Positions 1 to 13,900 of a stretch of 64,000 nt of DNA are shown here, piece by piece. The stretch lies in contig CM051030.1 in the NCBI GenBank assembly GCA_027627225.1, positions 1,877,501 to 1,941,500 of the forward strand, read 5' to 3'. Each line of letters opens with the position of its first letter. Position 1 is the stretch's first letter. The translations under genes and the position numbers were made by a program. The DNA is from Congeria kusceri. Taxonomy: Eukaryota; Mollusca; Bivalvia; Myida; Dreissenidae. The notes below the pieces were generated by a model. That model did no database searches. It was given only the letters and a program-made list of their open reading frames with translations, and was not told the origin of the DNA.

Positions 1-56
1 AATTGCAAAGAAAAGACTAATTAAAACCAAAAATGAGACAAAAATAAGTATGAAAA

Positions 57-200
57 TTTACAAAGGGCAATAACTCCAAAAGTATGAGGTGCATAGTAAC
101 GGTTCTTGTGCACTGCACTTCTCCTCAATGAGATCTATCTACCTATAAAGTTTCAAGTTGATAGCTTTCATAGTCTAAGAGTTATGCTCCGGACAAGCGA
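57..200 (+). repeat. single diverged copy of the 142-bp repeat unit
   Basis: Starts tacaaagggcaataactcc and contains gtgcactgcact, agtttcaagttgat and ccggacaag. These align in order with the unit of the big array at 19.4-23.9 kb, so the unit also exists as a dispersed element. Confidence 0.65.
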
Positions 201-1208
201 AAGGGGACGCCGCTGCCGACACCGCCGTCGAAATAAGTAACCCCTATATGTCGCCTAGTAAGGCGACACAAAGACTAGGCGACACAAAAACATAGTATTC
301 CATGCCTTACCATACTTTCAAACAGTTTATTTGTTGATATAACACACTATTATGTGATGTTGGAATAAGACGTCAAACATAGAATAAACTGTTTTATTAC
401 AGAAATGTTTTATAGGCAGTTTACCATTTGTAATTTAAGAATTTTGCAGAGTAATTAGTGCAATAGACAGCTGCATATATAACTGCATCAGTAAAATAGA
501 TTTTACCGCTAAACTGTTTACTTGTATGCATTTACAAAATTTTCACAAAAAAACTGAATTGTGCCCATGTGTGCATGAACACAGTTTATAAATATCGTAA
601 AAATGATCAAAGACACAATCAGTTTTAATGAAAAAGTCATGGAAAAATGCTAATTATACAAAAATTACTAACAGAATATAACAAACATACATGAACAACA
701 TGAAATGCTCAGTTTTCTGTGAAAAAATAAAAAAAATCATGTCCATTCTATGTTTTCTGTCTTATTCTAACTTCACATAATACAGTGTTATATTGTGAAT
801 TACCTGAACACGGACTTCAAACTTCAAATTATTGAAAAATATCCGATTATGTTGGTTTTATAGAGCAAGTAGGCATTACTGTTGATTTTGTTTAACCTTA
901 CACTCTATGAAACACAACACGATATACAAGTTTTCGGATTTGGACAGTTCAGCATTTAACAATGTTCAGATATGTAAACATACATTTTGTTGATCAACAG
1001 CTTACATGGTTGACAGTATGTTTTTCAGAGTAAGAACAAAATGCTTTTCCGATTAAGAAAAAGTTGTTAAAAAGTTGTTATAATGAGTTAGATTGCTGTA
1101 CTTAATCGCTTACATTGAACAAAGAAAAATATTTTCTGTCCAATACAGATTTAGAGACTAGGCGTGGCGAAATCAATAGTCTATATTGCCTAGATTGTCC
1201 CAAATCAT
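201..1208. other. AT-rich 3' flank of TIMELESS, no gene seen
   Basis: No ORF, RNA gene or clear repeat beyond the short palindrome ggcgacacaaagactaggcgac near 254-285 (motif aggcgaca twice). On the minus strand AATAAA-type signals exist near 392 and 321, over 1.1 kb past the stop. I cannot tell whether they are used. Confidence 0.5.
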
Positions 1209-1219
1209 GTACGGACAAG

Positions 1220-1566
1220 TAAAAACTTGCCAGAATTTACTCATAGGCACTTATTTAACAAATAAAACATAATCCTATTCCCTATATTATAAATATACAC
1301 CAGGTAGCTCACTCTCCATTTTCTATCGTAACTGAAGTTGAGTGACTGATTTTAACTTTAAGTCCTAAATCCACGGGCTACGTAAAGTTCGGGAACCAAA
1401 CATGTAATTTTATACATTGAAACCAGCCAATCACTGACAATCGACTTCCGTTACGACAAAAAATGGCGAGCGAGCTACCTTGTGTATTTATATATATATA
1501 TATATAGAAAAAGGAAATTTTGTTGTTGAACAACCAAGCGCCTATAAATTTACTATATAATTTCTA
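1220..1566. mobile_element. fold-back DNA transposon inserted next to the TIMELESS stop codon
   Basis: Terminal inverted repeats over 100 bp long: tcataggcacttatttaaca at the left pairs with the right-hand aaccaagcgcctata, and ggtagctcactctccatttt pairs with aaaatggcgagcgagctacc. The 11-mer tacggacaagt occurs at 1209-1219 and again at 1567-1577, as a target-site duplication would. The right copy ends one base before the stop codon, so this element lies at the very start of the 3' untranslated region. A related copy lies at 62.25-62.46 kb. Confidence 0.8.
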
Positions 1567-1578
1567 TACGGACAAGTT

Positions 1579-1927
1579 TCAAACAGCACTTGTCAAAAAT
1601 GAACAGGTACAGGAAATTGGAGATTTGCCCACCCCTGGAGGCGTTAAAAGTTTAAAAATTATGAAATGGCAATTCTGACAGAAGATACCATCAATATCAT
1701 CTATACCATCTACATCACTCCCTTCATCACTGCTGGACAAGAACAGTAATGGATGACTCTCCGTTTCCTGTGACTGGTTCCCACCATCTGGTTGACTGGC
1801 TGCTGCATCCAGGGAACCATCTTTGCCAGACTGGCTCCCTGCTTCCAGTGAATCAGACTGGTTCCAAGCTGCAGACAGATGTTTGTCCTGCTGCGTTGAC
1901 AAACTTCTCAAAGGTACATCATCGTCA
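1579..1927 (-). CDS. TIMELESS: TIMELESS exon 34 (last exon, C-terminus uncertain)
   Basis: Residues 1303-1418 and TGA at 1579-1581. Acidic tail (LFLSSSDEGSDVDGIDDIDG) typical of the family, preceded by a Gln/Ser-rich part. The final 36 residues are hydrophobic and Cys-rich, unlike the family. A donor-like ATG|GTATCT near residue 1383 could instead send the transcript to an unseen exon. The acceptor TCGTTTAACAG has a poor pyrimidine tract because a SINE ends 13 bases upstream of the exon. Confidence 0.72.
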
Positions 1928-4900
1928 CTGTTAAACGAAGGTTTGTTTGTTTGTTTTGTTGGGATTTTCGCCGTTTTTAACAGTATTTCAGTCACATCAC
2001 GGCGGTCAGTTAACCTACTCACACTTTTCCTGGGCAAGCTTAGCCGATCTAAGCGGTTTACCAGTACTAAGTGCACATACCTATGCCAGTAACTGACAAA
2101 TGCCCTACTTGAATCAGAGGAAGGGGGAGAATGGCCGTATAAATAATTTCATGACCAATCCCAACACAAGTTATGTGGCTGGGCTGGGGTTCGAACTCAC
2201 GATCCCCGGATTGACAGTCTAGCACTCTACCAACTGAGCTAGCCGGACCCGGCCGGAATAAGATTACAATATAAGACAAAAGGGCTCCAGTGGCTCTGGG
2301 TCACCCATCTGACTGTAAGCAGTGACGCAGTGACACATCCCTTACAAAGAAAAGTAACCCGCACCATGGTGAACACATTTTTTAACTGATCAAAACAATT
2401 CCAAGAAATTTGTAAAAGGATCACCCAAGGAACAATTCTGCAAATAATTTTTGAAAGTGGTCCATTAATTTCAATGAAATTTCAAACTTCATGCTCAGGT
2501 GAACCAAAAATGCAGTAGCTTCTTCAAGAATCAAAATGACGTTACCTACCTGTCAGAAGAATCAACAATCTTTTTGAGCCTCCTTTTCTTTTGTGAAGAG
2601 TTCCCAGACTGAGTGGGGGGCGAGCCAGGGGCAGGCAACTGGTCCTCCTTGGTGGAATCTCTATCTGCAGAGTTGTCCTTTCTTAGATCAATTAATGGCG
2701 CTTCGTCGCTGAAAGGCAAATACAAGAAATATAGATTAAATGTCATGATTATATGAGGAGTGTCGAGGGTAAACCGGGCTTAATGCATGTGCGTAAAATG
2801 TCGTCAGCACAGGCTAATCAAGGACGGCACTTTCTGCCTACAGTGGATTAATGTTTACAAGAGACTTCCATGAAATAGAAAATACCATATAAGTGGAACG
2901 TGCTGTCCTGGATTAGCCTGTGCGGACTGCACAAGATCACATCCTTATGAATATGTGTATAAAGTTTCATCACTCTAACAGTTATACTTTTTGAGTTACT
3001 CGTGACACAAGTCCAAAAATGTTATTTTTTGCTAAAAATGTGCCATAAGCCTGCTGCTGCACCCTGCTCCTTTTTGCTTACCCCTTGCTGCCCTTCTGGC
3101 CAAGTAAACAGAAAAATATTGAACATTCTTAGAAATATCATGTATTTTTTTGCTATTGTTTAATGTAAGAAGCGGAAACCATGCTTTAAAACCTGAATTA
3201 GAAGCATTTAACTGAAAAAGTCCCAGGATTTACCAAACTATTAGAAAATACCAAAGAATTTGTCCCCCCCCCCCCCCATCTCCTTTTGAGCAGCACTCTG
3301 TACCTTTTATGATGTAAGATCTTTCCCTATAACATCACTGTGACTCAAAATGTTAAAATGTTGAGCAGTGGATCCCTTAAATGTTCAGCAATGGATCCCT
3401 TAAATGTTGAGCACATGATCCCTTAAATGTTGAGCAGTGGATCCCTATATGTTGAGCAGTGGATCCCTTAAATGTTGAGCAGTGGATCCCTTATATGTTG
3501 AGCAGTGGATCCCTTAAATGTTAAGCACAGGATCCCTTGAATGTTGAGCAGAGAATCCCTTAAATGTTGAGCAGAGGATCCCTTAAATGTTGAGCAGTGG
3601 ATCCCTTAAATGTTGAGCAGTGGATCCCTTAAATGTTGAGCAGAGGATCCCTTAAATGTTGAGCAGTGGATCCCTTAAATGTTGAGCAGAGGATCCCTTA
3701 AATGTTGAGCAGTGGATCCCTTAAATGTTGAGCAGATGATCCTTAAATGTTGAGCAGATGATCCCTTAAATGTTTAACAGTGGAGCCCTTAAATGTTGAG
3801 CAATGGAGCAGTGGATCCCTTAAATGTTGAGCAGAGGATCCCTTAAATGTTGAGCAGTGGATCCCTTAAATGTTGAGCAGTGGATCCCTTAAATGTTGAG
3901 CAGAGGATCCCTTAAATGTTGAGCAGTGGATCCCTTAAATGTTGAGCAGAGGATCCCTTAAATGTTGAGCAGTGGATCCCTTAAATGTTCATCAGTGGAT
4001 CCCTTAAATGTTGAGCAGAGAATCCCTTAAATGTTGAGCAGAGGATCCCTTAAATGTTGAGCAGTGGATCCCTTAAATGTTGAGCAGTGGATCCCTTAAA
4101 TGTTGGGCAGTGGATCCCTTAATGTTGAGCAGAGGATCCATTAAATGTTGAGCAGTGGATCAAAAACAAAGGCCTAACCTATCACTATCAGAGGTGTCGA
4201 TGTTTCTAAGTCGACCTTTCTTTTTCGGCGACTGTTTCCCAGAGGATGTGGACTGGGCACCAGCACTGTCATCCTCCGAGGCCACAGTGTCTGTTTGTTT
4301 CTTGGAGCTAAATTCAATGAAGATGTCATATTAAATTCTTATAAATACATACATGGAAGTGATTTTTAAGGACAATGTGGGGCCCAAATTGGGCCCCTTT
4401 CCCCAGCTCTGGAATATATATTTCCCCCCTAAAAACTCAAAATGTCTGCCCCTTGATTTCGTAAGTCAGTTAGTTACGTGGTTGCATAATAAGGGAACAC
4501 AAATATTTATAGTATTTCAAGACAAAAGAAAGGGAAAGGGTTATGTTTAATGTTTGTATAATAGGTGAAAGAAATTCTTATTGGTAGTCATTTTTTCATG
4601 TATTTCTAAATAGTCATTTTCTGTACAACATGGATTTTCTGATTGCAGTCGGCCCGGCCCTACCACCATTACCACAATGGCTGAAAAACAACAACTCAAC
4701 AGTGCATGGTGTTTTGAAGCAAATTACCCGGATTTTTCCTGGGACTGGAACGTGATTTTCCCCGGACATTTATTGTCAGATTATTGGTACAATTCACAAA
4801 GAGTGGATACAGTGGTTATATAAATATATGACGACTCACTTTCTAGCCATCTTTTACTATAGTTAACTTTAACTTGCAAAAATTATATTGCATATTTATG

Positions 4901-7900
4901 TGGTTAATGAATAACAGTAATGGGAAACTACATGTATTTTAAAAACCGGAAAATTTTGGTTGAAACAAAGAGTGGTTAGCAAACAGATTTCTAATCCAGA
5001 GGTCTTCGGTTTGAACCAGATTTTTCTTCATTTTTAAGCTTTTCTTGATAAACTACTTAACTTTTAAATTTCAAATGCTTTAGTTTTTGCAACTCAGACA
5101 TTCGATGATATTTTAACACATATGAAAATCTGTGAACATGTCCGTTCAACAGAATGAACGCCCAGGTGAATGGCTGAAAACGATTGAGAACTGACCTCCT
5201 GCTTTTCTTCGTCTCCTTCTTATTCTTCACAAACTCTTTCAGCATCGCAAACTTCTCGTTCACTTTCTTCTTCCTTTCTTCCTTCTGTCGCTTCAGTTCC
5301 TCCCTCTCCTTCGTCCTGGCCTCCCTCTTATCTCTCTTTTCTTTACTTTTCTCTTTCCTCTTCTTTTGCTTTGGGGCACTAGGAGTCTTCACGTTTATTT
5401 TACTTGCGTTGACTGGTTCATCGTTTGCGTCCAGTACCAGTCCGTCGGCCATGTTTCTGAGTTCAGCAGGAGTAATACCTGCTGGGATTCTCCAAAATGC
5501 TTCCTGAATGACAGAGCAACATCAAAATTTTTCAAATAATCGAGTATAGAGTGATTTAATTGAGAACTTGAAAGTATGTTACTCCACATGATTAAAGGAG
5601 CAGTCCAGAAATATATTAATAAAAATAAAACTTTGCAGAAATCATTTCTAATGGACATATTACCAATCAAAATAAAAAAAAGCATTGAAATCTGTAAAAT
5701 AATCAAGTTTTGGTAACTTTTTATCATAAAATTATCTGTATGCGATAGCTAATGATGCCTCTGGAGTAAATCAGCATGAACATTAATGTATATTCCATTC
5801 GTACCAAGTATTTTGTAAATAAGAAACAGTTTTCAGTCAAATAAACATCATTAACGTTCATTAGAACTAATGCCAATTTAAAATGTATATATTATATTCT
5901 ATGGACTGCGGCTTTAACATTCATTGATTATTGGCAATACGCAAACCTTCATTTTAATAACCAGTATGTCATTATATCTCACCTCCTACATGAATGACGC
6001 GATTCGATTGGCTAAGAGCGGTCACATGACTATGGGGTATATTTCATTACCCCATAGAAGTCTAATGACGCAGTCTAATGTCATTTTTTTTATTTTCGTG
6101 ACGTCATTGTAGGTGTTTCGTGTTATTTTGTGAGGTTTTCTTTCGTTAATTTTTTATTGATAACAATGAAAAGATACCAGTGAAACGTAGTCGCTGCGCT
6201 CTCGTACGGTATGAAACCACTGAGGGTGTATAACCCATGGACCCTCAGTTACTAACAGTGTAACTGATAATAGAACCATGCATGATTGATGTAATCAAAA
6301 TACTACAGGGCCCGTATCCACAAAGTTCCTTAGGGAAAACTTAAGTAAATTTCTTAAAATTATAAAATTCCTTAATTCTGTGGCCATTTGTTGTAAAGTT
6401 TCTTTTCTGTTCAACTGTTTTATTCTGGTTTAGAATAAAAAAATCCTTCTAATGGTACCATATTTCAAATAATAAAATAAAGATTTTTACATAGAAAATG
6501 GTATTTGAAATTTTGACTTAAGTATAACTTAAGTTAAGATTCTACATAGGAGCTTTGTGGATATGGTCCCAGGTCATGTAACATATTTAGGTCATGGGTA
6601 TTTAGGTCCCAGGTCATGTAACATATTTAGGTCATGGGTATTTAGGTCCCAGGTCATGTAACATATTTAGGTCATGGGTATTTAGGTCCCAGGTCATGTA
6701 ACATATTTAGGTCATGGGTATTTAGGTCCCAGGTCATGTAACATATTTAGGTCATGGGTATTTAGGTCCCAGGTCATGTAACATATTTAGGTCATGGGTA
6801 TTTAGGTCCCAGGTCATGTAACATATTTAGGTCATGGGTATTTAGGTCCCAGGTCATGTAACATATTTAGGTCATGGGTATTTAGGTCCCAGGTCATGTA
6901 CATGTAACATATTTAGGTCATGGGTATTTAGGTCCCAGGTCATGTAACATATTTAGGTCATGGGTATTTAGGTCCCAGGTCATGTAACATATTTAGGTCA
7001 TGGGTATTTAGGTCCCAGGTCATGTAACATATTTAGGTCATGGGTATTTAGGTCCCAGGTCATGTAACATATTTAGGTCATGGGTATTTAGGTCCCAGGT
7101 CATGTAACATATTTAGGTCATGGGTATTTAGGTCCCAGGTCATGTAACATATTTAGGTCATGGGTATTTAGGTCCCAGGTCATGTAACATATTTAGCTTG
7201 CAAATGAACACTACCGTTGTTCACTATACCACTATCAGTAAATTTATTAACCAATCATTACACCATTTGTTCTTTGCTTTTTTTTAAGTATTTTAATTAG
7301 TATATGAACTGAGTTCTGTCACTCATTACATTTTAAATTAATTGAGTCCAAGCTGTTTCAGAATTTGGAATTTATACAAAAATATGCCTTACTGTAAAAT
7401 CATTGTATTTCGTGGTGGTCTCATTTTTGCGTATTTCGTGGACGAAACAAAGCACGAATTTAAGACCCCATGTACATTTTTTTGTGTGCATGATTATTTA
7501 AAATATACTGTGAAAGACGGAAAATGCGCAAATTTAAGACCACGCAAATTAGCCGTTTTTCAAGAATGCGTGAAATTCAAACACCGCAAAATAAAATGAT
7601 TTTACAGTATCTGTTGCAAGAGCTGCAACAATTCTTTCGATGCATCAATCAATCGATTGCGAAGGCCCGATTCGATTGTCGATACTTACCAGCCTATTCT
7701 GATTCAATTCTCTTTAATATGTTTATAGATGATTAATTATGTAAATTGATCATGGCGTCATTGTTATGGTGAACTAGTTATCTTAAACATTGTCATATTT
7801 TCCGCTGTTCTTATTTATATTGATATACAAGGCACATACGTTCACATTAAACAATACAATGACATTAATAATAACTAGAATTGTCACAAGAGTGACGGAT

Positions 7901-10900
7901 ATACCCCCAAAATATGGCCTTGTCACAAAACTATGGAATCAGTTTGAAAGAAATAGACACAGAGAGAATGCTTTAATTTGTGAATGTTTAACAGAGTATT
8001 TGGACAAATTTAATTTCAATAAGAGCCATAACTCTGTCAACATTTAGTGGTTTGTAGCTGAAGTTGAACTTGATCTGTATTTTGTGATGTTACACCTGTG
8101 TACCAAACATAATTTAACAAGAAATGGTGAAATTCCACGAAACCAAATTTTTGTAACGAAATGCATAAGTCAGTACAATAATGAAAGAGAGTTCTGGGTG
8201 CAAGGTGAAGGTCATACACCTATGGCTAGGAAATGGTGACCTTGATCTTGCAATCCAAAGCAAGGTCTCAATATAAGGTATCTACATATGAAGTTTCATT
8301 AAAATATCTAAATAGGTTCTTAAGTTAATGCGTGCAAACCGTTTTTTATTTTTATTTTTAGTAAAGGTGACCTTGACCCCACTTACTCCATATGCAATCA
8401 CAAGAGTGGTCTAGATATAAGGTATGGACATATGAAGTTTCATGAAAATATCTCAATTCGTTCTCTAGGTATTGAGTGGAAACTTTTTATCTATTTATAG
8501 TAATGGTGACCTTGACCCCATCCACCCCATATGCAATCCCAAGCAAAGGTCTCAATATGAGGTATCTACATATGAAGTTTCATTAAAATATCTCAATGCG
8601 TTCTCAATTTATTGAGCGGAACCTGTTTTTCTATTTCTAGTAATGGTGATCACCACCCACCCCATATGCAATTCCAAGCAAGGTCTCAATATAAGGTATC
8701 TATGTATGAAGTTAAAATAGCTCAATGCATTCTAAAGTTATTGAGCGGAAACCGTTTTTCTATTTTTAGTAACAGTGACCTTGACCCCATATGCAATCCC
8801 AAGTGAGGTCTTGATATGATGAATCTATGTATGAAGTTTCATTACAATAGCTAAATTCATTCTCTAGTTAAAGAGCGGAAACAAAAAGTTGACACTGCCA
8901 CCCCTGTCAAAATTTAATGGTTTGTAACCAAAGTCGAACTTAACCCGTATTTTATGATGCTACACATGAATACCAAGAATTATTTGAATATGTCAAGTCA
9001 TTGTGGAGTTATCGTAAGGAAACCATAATTTTAGGGAATTTAAGTCGAATAGTGGCCATAACTCTGTCAAAATTTAGTGGTTTGTAACCAAGTCGAACTT
9101 GACAGTATTCTATAATGCTACACATGTATACCGGTTTACCTACTCACACTTTTCCTGGGCAAGCTTAGCCGATCTAAGCGGTTTACCAGTACTAAGTGCA
9201 CATACTTATGCCAGTAACTGACAACTGCCCAACTTGAATCAGAGGATGGGGGAGAATGGCTGTAGAAATTATTTCATTACCAATCACAACACAAGTTATG
9301 TGGCTGGGCTGGGGTTTGAACTCATGATCCCGGGATTGACTGTCCAGCGCTCTATCAACTGAGTAGCCTGGCCAGGCTAAAAATTTACTTTAACATGACT
9401 GTATGATGTGGGGACGATTGGAGTCCAGTGAACGAAGTCGAGACAAGGGTAAACTACGGAAGAAAGCTCCTCTAAATACCTGTTCATTAGCGGGAGCTGC
9501 GACGCCCAGTCTGGTCAGGAAGTCCAGGAATACGTCGTCCTCCATCGCTGTCTCGTTTTCCTCTGTCAGCGGTACCAGAGGCACCCCAACATCCTCATCT
9601 GCATGGGACGGTAGCAATATAGTCATTATAGACTCAGATTTACATCCCCATCTGCATGGGAGGGTAGCAATATAGTCACAATAGACTCAGATTGTGTGCC
9701 TCCTCACCTGCATGGGAGGGTAGCAATATAGTCACTATAGACTCAGATTTACAGCCTCATCTGCATGGGAGGGTAGCAATATAGTCACTATAGTCTTAGA
9801 TTTAAATCCTTGTTTAAGAGTTTCTCACACAATATGTTAAAGTCAAAACTGTAATTCTCATATGCATGGGAAAAAGAAAGCCTGGAGCCTGTACAAACAT
9901 AGGCCTGTATTCACCAACCCATTCTTAGACTTCAGATGAAAAATGAAGAATATTCTTGACACTGTTTTGTTCTAAGAATGCCGTTAATTTGAATCAAATT
10001 GATTTTGGAAGCAAACAAACTCTAGAACTGGAGGAATCGGACCCTATTTTGGCCCCAAATTGCCCTTAAGAAAAACACTGCATTGTAAAAAGTTTATTTT
10101 GCATGTCAACATGTTATTTACCTGCCTCCTCCCGGTCACCTGCAGTTCTGTTCAGGCCTCGTTGTATCCACGCTATCTGCTCCTTGTAACCTAGCAACCA
10201 AACATACAGCACATTAAATGTATAAATTAATAAAGAAAGAACTTTAAAGCATGGCTGTTTAATTGAAATTTCATACCGGTAGCAATAATTTTAAGGAAAG
10301 ATTTAGGATCACAAAAGGTACAGGGTGCTGCTAAAAAGGAGCAGGGTGGAAAGCCGAACCAGTTTGTTGACATGTTCTAATATTTTGCTTCATCCAGGAT
10401 TTTCATGAGTGTAATGCTTCTGTTTAAGGTTTTTAAGCATTGCCTATTCCTTTGTCATTGAATATTTGCAAAAATATATTAAATTTAGAAAGATATTCAA
10501 CATTTCTGTGTTGAGAATACCAGAAAGGCAGCAGGGGGGAACCAAAAAGGAGCAAGGTGCTGCGCTCTGCTATTTTGCCCTAGATCTTTCCCTGATAATT
10601 TATACACTCAAGTAACAAAACAACTGCGATGACTGTGATAAATCTAGCAGTGGTAATTAATTATTATACCGCTCACTACAAACACAACAAGTAGTTTGAA
10701 TCACTACAAACACAACAAGCGGTTTCCATGGAGAATATCTTTAAAGTAAATTGTCGACAACGGACAACCGATGACTTTGAAAATTCCCAGTTGAGCACTT
10801 CATTTTTAGGGGAGCTTATAACGAATCTACTGGGATATTTTTTTTGTAATTGATATTATGTTATTGGGAATTGGGTCATATTGGGCCCGTGAGGTATTAA

Positions 10901-13900
10901 AAACAACACCTGCATTTAAATAGACCGATCCGGGATTTGCCACGAATAGTTTAAACTCCTCCCCAGCTATTGTTAAATGATTAATTTCCATTCATCTAAA
11001 ATCACAATATTACCACGTGCTCATTTGAATATCGCAAACATTACCACTTGCTCATTTGAATATCGCAAACATTACGCACATGCTCTTTCGTATGAAACAG
11101 TTTAACAGCCAAACACGTGATATCCAAAAGCGATGATTGGATAACATTGCAGATTAATTTGCATATAATTGGCATTTGTGGAAGCGTCTATTGGTACCAA
11201 CCTTTGTTAACAAGTCCTCTAATGATGTCACCCATATTCGCGCCCCTCGTGTTAGTGCCACCCGTAGAAGCATCAGCATCATCACCAGGGGCATCGGAGT
11301 CGTCGCTGCTGACACTACTGACGCTGCTGCTGCTGTCACCACTGCTAATACCACTGCCACCACCACCACCACTGTGGGGAGGTCGTTCGTCAACTTCATC
11401 ATCATAATCTGACGGAAGCTCTTGTAACTCTAAAATTGTCATATGCAAAATAATCCCATACATTTGTTATTAAGACATTTGTTATTAATACATTTGTAAT
11501 TAAGAAAGTAAAACAAATTTCAGAAGGAGCAGAAGGAATAGTAAAGGGATTTGGAAAAAAATGTGCATTCAATGAACAGTTTAAATAAGATTGCATTTAA
11601 ATTAATATTATTATTCAGTTTTACATATAAAATTATGTTTCACTAGCACATGTATTTTCATTCCAGTGTTTTTTTTTCGCCTTTGAGGGAAAGGTGCAGG
11701 GACTTCCCCTGGCCGTTTTTTAGCGCCCCAGGACCGGGGCGCTTGAATTTTAATTTGAACATTCCCGGGGCGCCTTAAATAAGTGTCGCACTTATAAACA
11801 TCGCCCAGGGCGCCTGTATTTTATCAATTAATCAGCTATGTTGACTGAAGTAGACCGACAGTACCTGCTGTGAAAGCTAATCTCTTGCGTCATAAAGGCT
11901 GTTTTTCACTCTATAAACGTGTACACCCACTCAGCCAAGTCGGTGAATGATCAAAGCGAGTGTCACTTCGCAGAAAATATTTATAATTTGCAGTTATTCC
12001 TAAGCCGCATTCAATCACCGTGAAGCCCCCCCCCCGAAGGAATGATCAATTAATCATAGTGAAGCCCTGCCCTTGTAGGCAGACTTTCATTATGCTGTAA
12101 AATCGATATAAGCCAATAGAAACGCTCAGGTTATCTTCGCTATGGAACGACTTTATCATTGACGAATCGGCGCAATCGGCATGTATCCACACACAAGTAA
12201 CCTCATATTCGAGTCAAAACAAACCCTCGCCCTTTCATATTCTATAATATCCACACTTATTTATTTGCTAAATTAAATAACTACAATAAAAAAATAAACT
12301 GCAAAAATCTGTCTAATTATACGCTAATATGAAATCGTAATCGGAAAAGCCTATCCAGTGTTACTATTGTAGTTTCGTAAATTAAGCTGTCTTGTTTTAC
12401 ATGCATGCCATGTAAAACCGTTGTTTTTACAAAAGAGCGTGACAACCACAACGTCACGTTCCAAGCATGGAAAGCGTGCGTGTACGGACCATGTGCTTTA
12501 CTAACATTTGACGCGCGTAGGCACGACGTGCACTGTGCAAAAGGGATGCGCACTGGACATAAACATCCGGAAAACATTATTAGCTACTTTCAGTTTCGCA
12601 ACAAAATTGACGCCCGATGCTTCTAACAGGCTCAAGGTATACCGTTTTAACGGTGATGTTTCGTTTATTTCATTTCGTTTAAACGTTTACAAAAAATGAA
12701 AAGCTGTTTGCCTAAATTTTAAGAGCTAAAACGCACCAGATAACGTCATTGGACACAAGTTGCGAAATAAATGTCCACTTAGGGAAGGGAAAACCCTTCC
12801 TTAGCCACTCCTCTCGGGACCGGGGCGCCTGAAAAAAATCCTGGGGAAGGCCCTGAAGGTGGCGGTTGAATTTTACGGAAAAAGGGGAATTGTTTTGTAG
12901 AAAAGCATTATTACATTTTTATATTCAACTTTGTTATAAAACATTAATAAGTTGTTTTACTACAAATGATAACTTAGATTATGCACAAACTTGATCTGAT
13001 AAAAAAAATTGCTGGGATTGTTTACGAAAATTCCTCTATCTTAGTCAATTTTTGTCAGATTTTGGTCAAGTTTTTTTCAAAATAAAGCTTACAGACTGAG
13101 GGGAATTTTAAGGTAATATAGGGGAAAAATACATACTATTTAAGCAGGGGAATGGGGCCAAATTTTGGAACAAAATTGGCCCTAAAAAAACACTGCATTC
13201 ATTGGTTGCTCGGTATAGCAGCCAGCGATTTTATTCACTGCTTTGGAAATCAGTCTGGAACCATTCAAATTGGGAAATTCACGTCGTAAAATCTTGCTTA
13301 ATGGGAAACACCTAAGACAGTAATGTCATTAATGAAATACTTACACTTGTGTAATATTTGTTCAACTTGGTATTTTAATGGTGTTTATCTATAACCATAC
13401 GAGTATTCGCATGATTTACATCTTAAATTCACATTTCCTATGTGTTTAGGATTTCGTGTCTTCGGAATTGGGAATGTTTAAATTCTAATTGGGAAAAGTA
13501 TGTCACCGGGACAATTCGTCTGTATCTGTTTTATGTGTGTTGTGTGGCCCATTTTCGTTAATTTCACCAAATGGACAATCGCCCATCACTTTACTAACTC
13601 GTTATCCTCGTGCACGTTTTCACACGATTGCGCCAGTAAGAGATTGACATTGAAAGAGTCAACACGTTACCGCGTCTTTGTGTTCTGTTTTTTCTCATTA
13701 CTGCGCCCTATTTTTACTAGAGTGACCTGCAACAAGTAGAAGCTAACCCATATCAATGTGTAATGGGGCCTTTTCCTGGTCCCTGCTAAATAAGGAAAAA
13801 AATCACTTGCAGCACTAGAGATTTGATAATAGTAGCATTTTCTTCTACACAAGACCTTAAACTAAAGTCAAGTGAAATTAAGAGTAAGTTCAAAGCGATC

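Noticed and set aside
3354..7196. Regularly spaced repeats that could suggest CRISPR
   Set aside because: The units are contiguous, without unique spacers, in an animal intron. They are minisatellites.
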